Source of the DNA: Deinococcus aquatilis DSM 23025
GTDB taxonomy: Bacteria; Deinococcota; Deinococci; Deinococcales; Deinococcaceae
Direction: 5' to 3'
NCBI RefSeq assembly: GCF_000378445.1
Contig: NZ_KB899701.1
Location: forward strand, 62,001 to 126,000
Length of the DNA: 64,000 nucleotides
Shown: piece by piece, positions 61,904 through 64,000 of the stretch
Layout of the letters: the number at the start of each line of letters is the position of its first letter
Position numbering within the stretch: position 1 is the stretch's first letter
Position numbers and translations under genes: made by a program
The notes under the pieces: model-generated
Seen by the model: only the letters and a program-made list of their open reading frames with translations
What the model was told of the DNA's origin: nothing
Database searches by the model: none

Positions 61904-62263
61904 TTACTTCCTGCTGCCTACCGCCAGTAGCGCCCCAAACAGCGCCAGATTCTTCAGGAACTGGGCTTCCTGGTGGCTGCGTTCCTTGCCGCTCTTGTCC
62001 CAGAAGGGGTGGCCGATCACGGTGGTGGGAATCAGGCTGGCGGCCAGCGCGGTGGTGGCAAAACGGGGAGCCACGCCGAGGGCCAGCATCGCGCCTGCGC
62101 CCAGCATCACGGCGCTGTTGGCCCGCACGGCCAGTTCGGGTTCCGGCACTTCTGCGCCCTTGGCCGCCCGCACGATAGGCTCAGGGTTTTGCAGATGATC
62201 AAGGCCGTTCTTGATAAAAATGCTTGCGAGCAGTGCCCGCCCGATAAATCCTGTTACGCCCAT
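61904..62263 (-). CDS. DoxX-family membrane protein
   Basis: A 119-residue membrane protein. The DoxX start GRALLASIFIKNGLDHLQNPE is clear, followed by membrane segments at about 48-66, 68-84 and 100-115. The tail contains the conserved HPFWDKSGKERSHQEAQFLKNLALFGALL. DoxX proteins are linked in some bacteria to thiosulfate oxidation or oxidative stress, but most have no known function. The ATG lies behind AAGGAGG. Confidence 0.88.
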   Translation of the reverse strand: MGVTGFIGRALLASIFIKNGLDHLQNPEPIVRAAKGAEVPEPELAVRANSAVMLGAGAMLALGVAPRFATTALAASLIPTTVIGHPFWDKSGKERSHQEAQFLKNLALFGALLAVGSRK

Positions 62264-62339
62264 GTTTGAAGCCTCCTTGAGATGCTGGGAAGTTTAGCGC
62301 AGGCCGGGACGTTTGGCCCGCAGGGGCACCACCTGTAGG

Positions 62340-63098
62340 CTAGACGCCCGGAGGCACGGCCAACTGCCTGCCCAGATCCACCATCAGTTCCTGCACCGCC
62401 GCTACCCCGGTGGTCATCAGGCGCGTGAATTCTTCGGTGGTCATGGGACCTGCCTCGGCTCCGCCCTGCGTTTCTATCAGCAGGCCGGTGCTGGTGGCGA
62501 CCACGTTCAGATCGGCGCGGGCCACCTTGTCTTCGGCGTAATCGAGGTCTACACGCAGTTCATCGCCCACTAACCCCACGCTGATGGCTCCGACGTTGTG
62601 CAGCAGGGGCCACTCGCTGAGTTTTCCGGCCCGCACCATCCGGTCACAGAGGTCGTGCAGGGCGGCGTGGGCGGCCAGAATACTGGCGACGCGGGTACCG
62701 CCATCGGCCACCAGTACGTCACAGTCTATGTACAGCGTCTGGTTCCGAAAGGGCCGCAAATCCATGCTGGCCCGCATCGCTCGCCCCAGCAGGCGCTGAA
62801 TTTCGTGGCGTCGGCCATTTTGCAGGCTGCGTTCGCGGGGCTGGCGGTCTGTGGTGGCACGCGGCAGCATCGCGTATTCGGCGGTCAGCCAGCCTTCTTT
62901 CAGCCCCCGCATATGCGGCGCGGCCTTATCTTCGATGCTCACGGTTGCCAAAATTTCGGTGCGGCCCATGATCAGGTGGGCGCTGCCGGGGGCGTGCGGG
63001 TTCACGCTGCGGCGCACGGTCAGCGGGCGGGGAGTCAGGCTGCCCCGGCCCTCACGGACGGGCAGGCGGGTCTGGTGGTTTGTTCTGGGTGTCGTCAT
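62340..63098 (-). CDS. rph: Ribonuclease PH
   Basis: RNase PH trims the 3' ends of tRNA precursors by phosphorolysis. The 252-residue protein has the motifs SAHLIMGRTEILATVSIE, GWLTAEYAMLPRATTDRQPRE, GRAMRASMD, TLYIDCDVLVADGGTRVASI and VGLVGDELRVDLDYAEDKVA. The catalytic Asp residues in the last segments are in place. The ATG overlaps the murI stop (ATGA), so it is co-translated with glutamate racemase. The intact tRNA-Gln at 53 kb already encodes its CCA, so trimming is the relevant step. Confidence 0.96.
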   Translation of the reverse strand: MTTPRTNHQTRLPVREGRGSLTPRPLTVRRSVNPHAPGSAHLIMGRTEILATVSIEDKAAPHMRGLKEGWLTAEYAMLPRATTDRQPRERSLQNGRRHEIQRLLGRAMRASMDLRPFRNQTLYIDCDVLVADGGTRVASILAAHAALHDLCDRMVRAGKLSEWPLLHNVGAISVGLVGDELRVDLDYAEDKVARADLNVVATSTGLLIETQGGAEAGPMTTEEFTRLMTTGVAAVQELMVDLGRQLAVPPGV

Positions 63099-64000
63099 GT
63101 CTGGATTGGCTCGATTCGGAGCGTTTCGGCTCGGGGGGAAGAAGGAATGGGGGAGGCTGGGAGATGTTGCCCCGTACTGTCGCCCGTACTGTGCCCTGTA
63201 TTGTGCATGGCCCCGGCCAGCAGGGTGGCGATCACAGGCCGCGCCGCCTCCACCGGGCCAGTCAGAAAAAAGCGGATTTCGGGCGTGTGAGGGACACTTT
63301 CTGACCGCAATAACCCGAGGCGTTCCAGTGTGCTGCGGGTGTGCCGCGCCACCGCCGCGCCGCTGTCGACCAAGGCAAACGTGTCTCCAAATTCGGCCCG
63401 GATGGCCGGGGCCAGAAACGGATAGTGCGTGCAGCCCAGCACCAACTGATCGGCTCCGGCCCCCCGCAGCGGCTCCAGCACGCGCCGCAGTTCGGCCCGC
63501 GTTTCGGGGCTGTCTGCCCGTCCAGCCTCGACGAGGGGCACCAGCGCGGCGCTGACTGCTGTGATCACCTGCACGCCTGCGGGCACGGCAAATTGTTGAA
63601 TTGCATCCTGAAGCAGGGTGCCGCGCAACGTGCCGGGGGTTGCCAGCACGCCCACCACGCCCGAACGGGTGGCGAGGGTGGCTGGTTTGACTGCCGGAAC
63701 CAGTCCGATCACCGGAAACTCGGGGCCGTATTTCTCGCGCAGATGGGTCAGGCTGAAGGCGCTGGCGGTGTTGCAGGCCACCACCACGCCCTTGACGCCG
63801 CGTGCGTGCAGGGCGGCCACGGCCCGCGCGGTCAGGTCGCGCAGGTCGTCGTCGTCGCGTGCGCCGTAGGGCAGGTGCGCGGTATCGGCCAGATACAGGA
63901 TGTCCTCAGAGGGCAAGCTGCGGCGAAGTTCGGCCAGTACGCTGAGGCCGCCTACGCCGCTGTCGAAGATGCCCAGAGGACGGCTGGAAAGGTCGGCGCG
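63095..64000 (-). CDS. murI: Glutamate racemase (5' end outside window)
   Basis: MurI makes D-glutamate for peptidoglycan. The frame stays open to the window end; 301 residues are visible and the first few are missing. The N-terminal signature IFDSGVGG is present near 63970, the two catalytic cysteines are in VVACNTASA and LGCTHYPFL, and DTAHLPYG matches the substrate loop. The internal TTG at 63916 is not the start. Its stop overlaps the rph start. Confidence 0.95.
   Translation of the reverse strand, partial: RADLSSRPLGIFDSGVGGLSVLAELRRSLPSEDILYLADTAHLPYGARDDDDLRDLTARAVAALHARGVKGVVVACNTASAFSLTHLREKYGPEFPVIGLVPAVKPATLATRSGVVGVLATPGTLRGTLLQDAIQQFAVPAGVQVITAVSAALVPLVEAGRADSPETRAELRRVLEPLRGAGADQLVLGCTHYPFLAPAIRAEFGDTFALVDSGAAVARHTRSTLERLGLLRSESVPHTPEIRFFLTGPVEAARPVIATLLAGAMHNTGHSTGDSTGQHLPASPIPSSPRAETLRIEPIQT

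Overview
The window is a high-GC bacterial chromosome segment that looks like Deinococcus. Pointers are an N-acylamino acid racemase-type menC, a TatA/TatC pair without TatB, an Rcp1-like response regulator, and many genes whose start codon lies 5-9 nt after a TANNNT box (leaderless transcription, common in Deinococcus). The genus call is inference from gene content and style; no rRNA is present.

Positions 1 to about 15,810 are the right-hand part of a tailed prophage, all genes on the + strand and tightly packed with ATGA overlaps. In order: tape measure protein (its start lies before the window) with an embedded cysteine peptidase-like domain and an EF-hand loop; a tail protein with a lipoprotein signal; a small protein; a tail fibre carrying a polysaccharide deacetylase and a LamG-like domain; a CgeB-like glycosyltransferase; two more tail tip/spike proteins; then a lysis module (two membrane proteins, one small exported protein, an M23 endolysin). 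The element ends in a 48-bp copy of the 3' half of a tRNA-Val gene, the probable attachment site. Just inside it lie an inverted pair of perfect DnaA boxes and a tandem 10-bp repeat.

From 15.8 kb on the DNA is ordinary chromosome. Left arm: secreted protein, dnaG, cupin and small membrane proteins, the glycine cleavage operon gcvT-gcvH-gcvP (minus strand), and divergent from it a two-gene operon for long paralogous coiled-coil proteins. Then come 5-formyl-THF cyclo-ligase, a DUF4394-like lipoprotein, hisF-hisIE, a response regulator, small genes including a DinB-like protein, pcp divergent from mutM-pdxH, a PP2C-like unknown, ohr, an SDR, tatA-tatC, lgt and glmU.

The right arm has an HxlR regulator divergent from an SDR, two tandem MFS exporters, a GNAT, rnhA, DUF4870, a PIG-L deacetylase, apaG, an M42 peptidase, menC/NSAR with a co-translated GNAT (a possible D-to-L amino acid salvage set), a DUF4384-like secreted protein, tRNA-Gln, a MrfA-like helicase with a UvrD-type C-terminal module, a polyferredoxin, an AT-rich orphan gene, a triple ATP-cone kinase, TetR, a VWA protein, DUF4287, DoxX, rph and murI (cut by the window end).

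Three copies of a short palindromic intergenic repeat (about 32.8, 43.0 and 56.1 kb) punctuate the chromosomal part. Points most worth following up are the multi-domain prophage tail proteins, the paired coiled-coil operon, the helicase/UvrD-module fusion and the racemase cluster.
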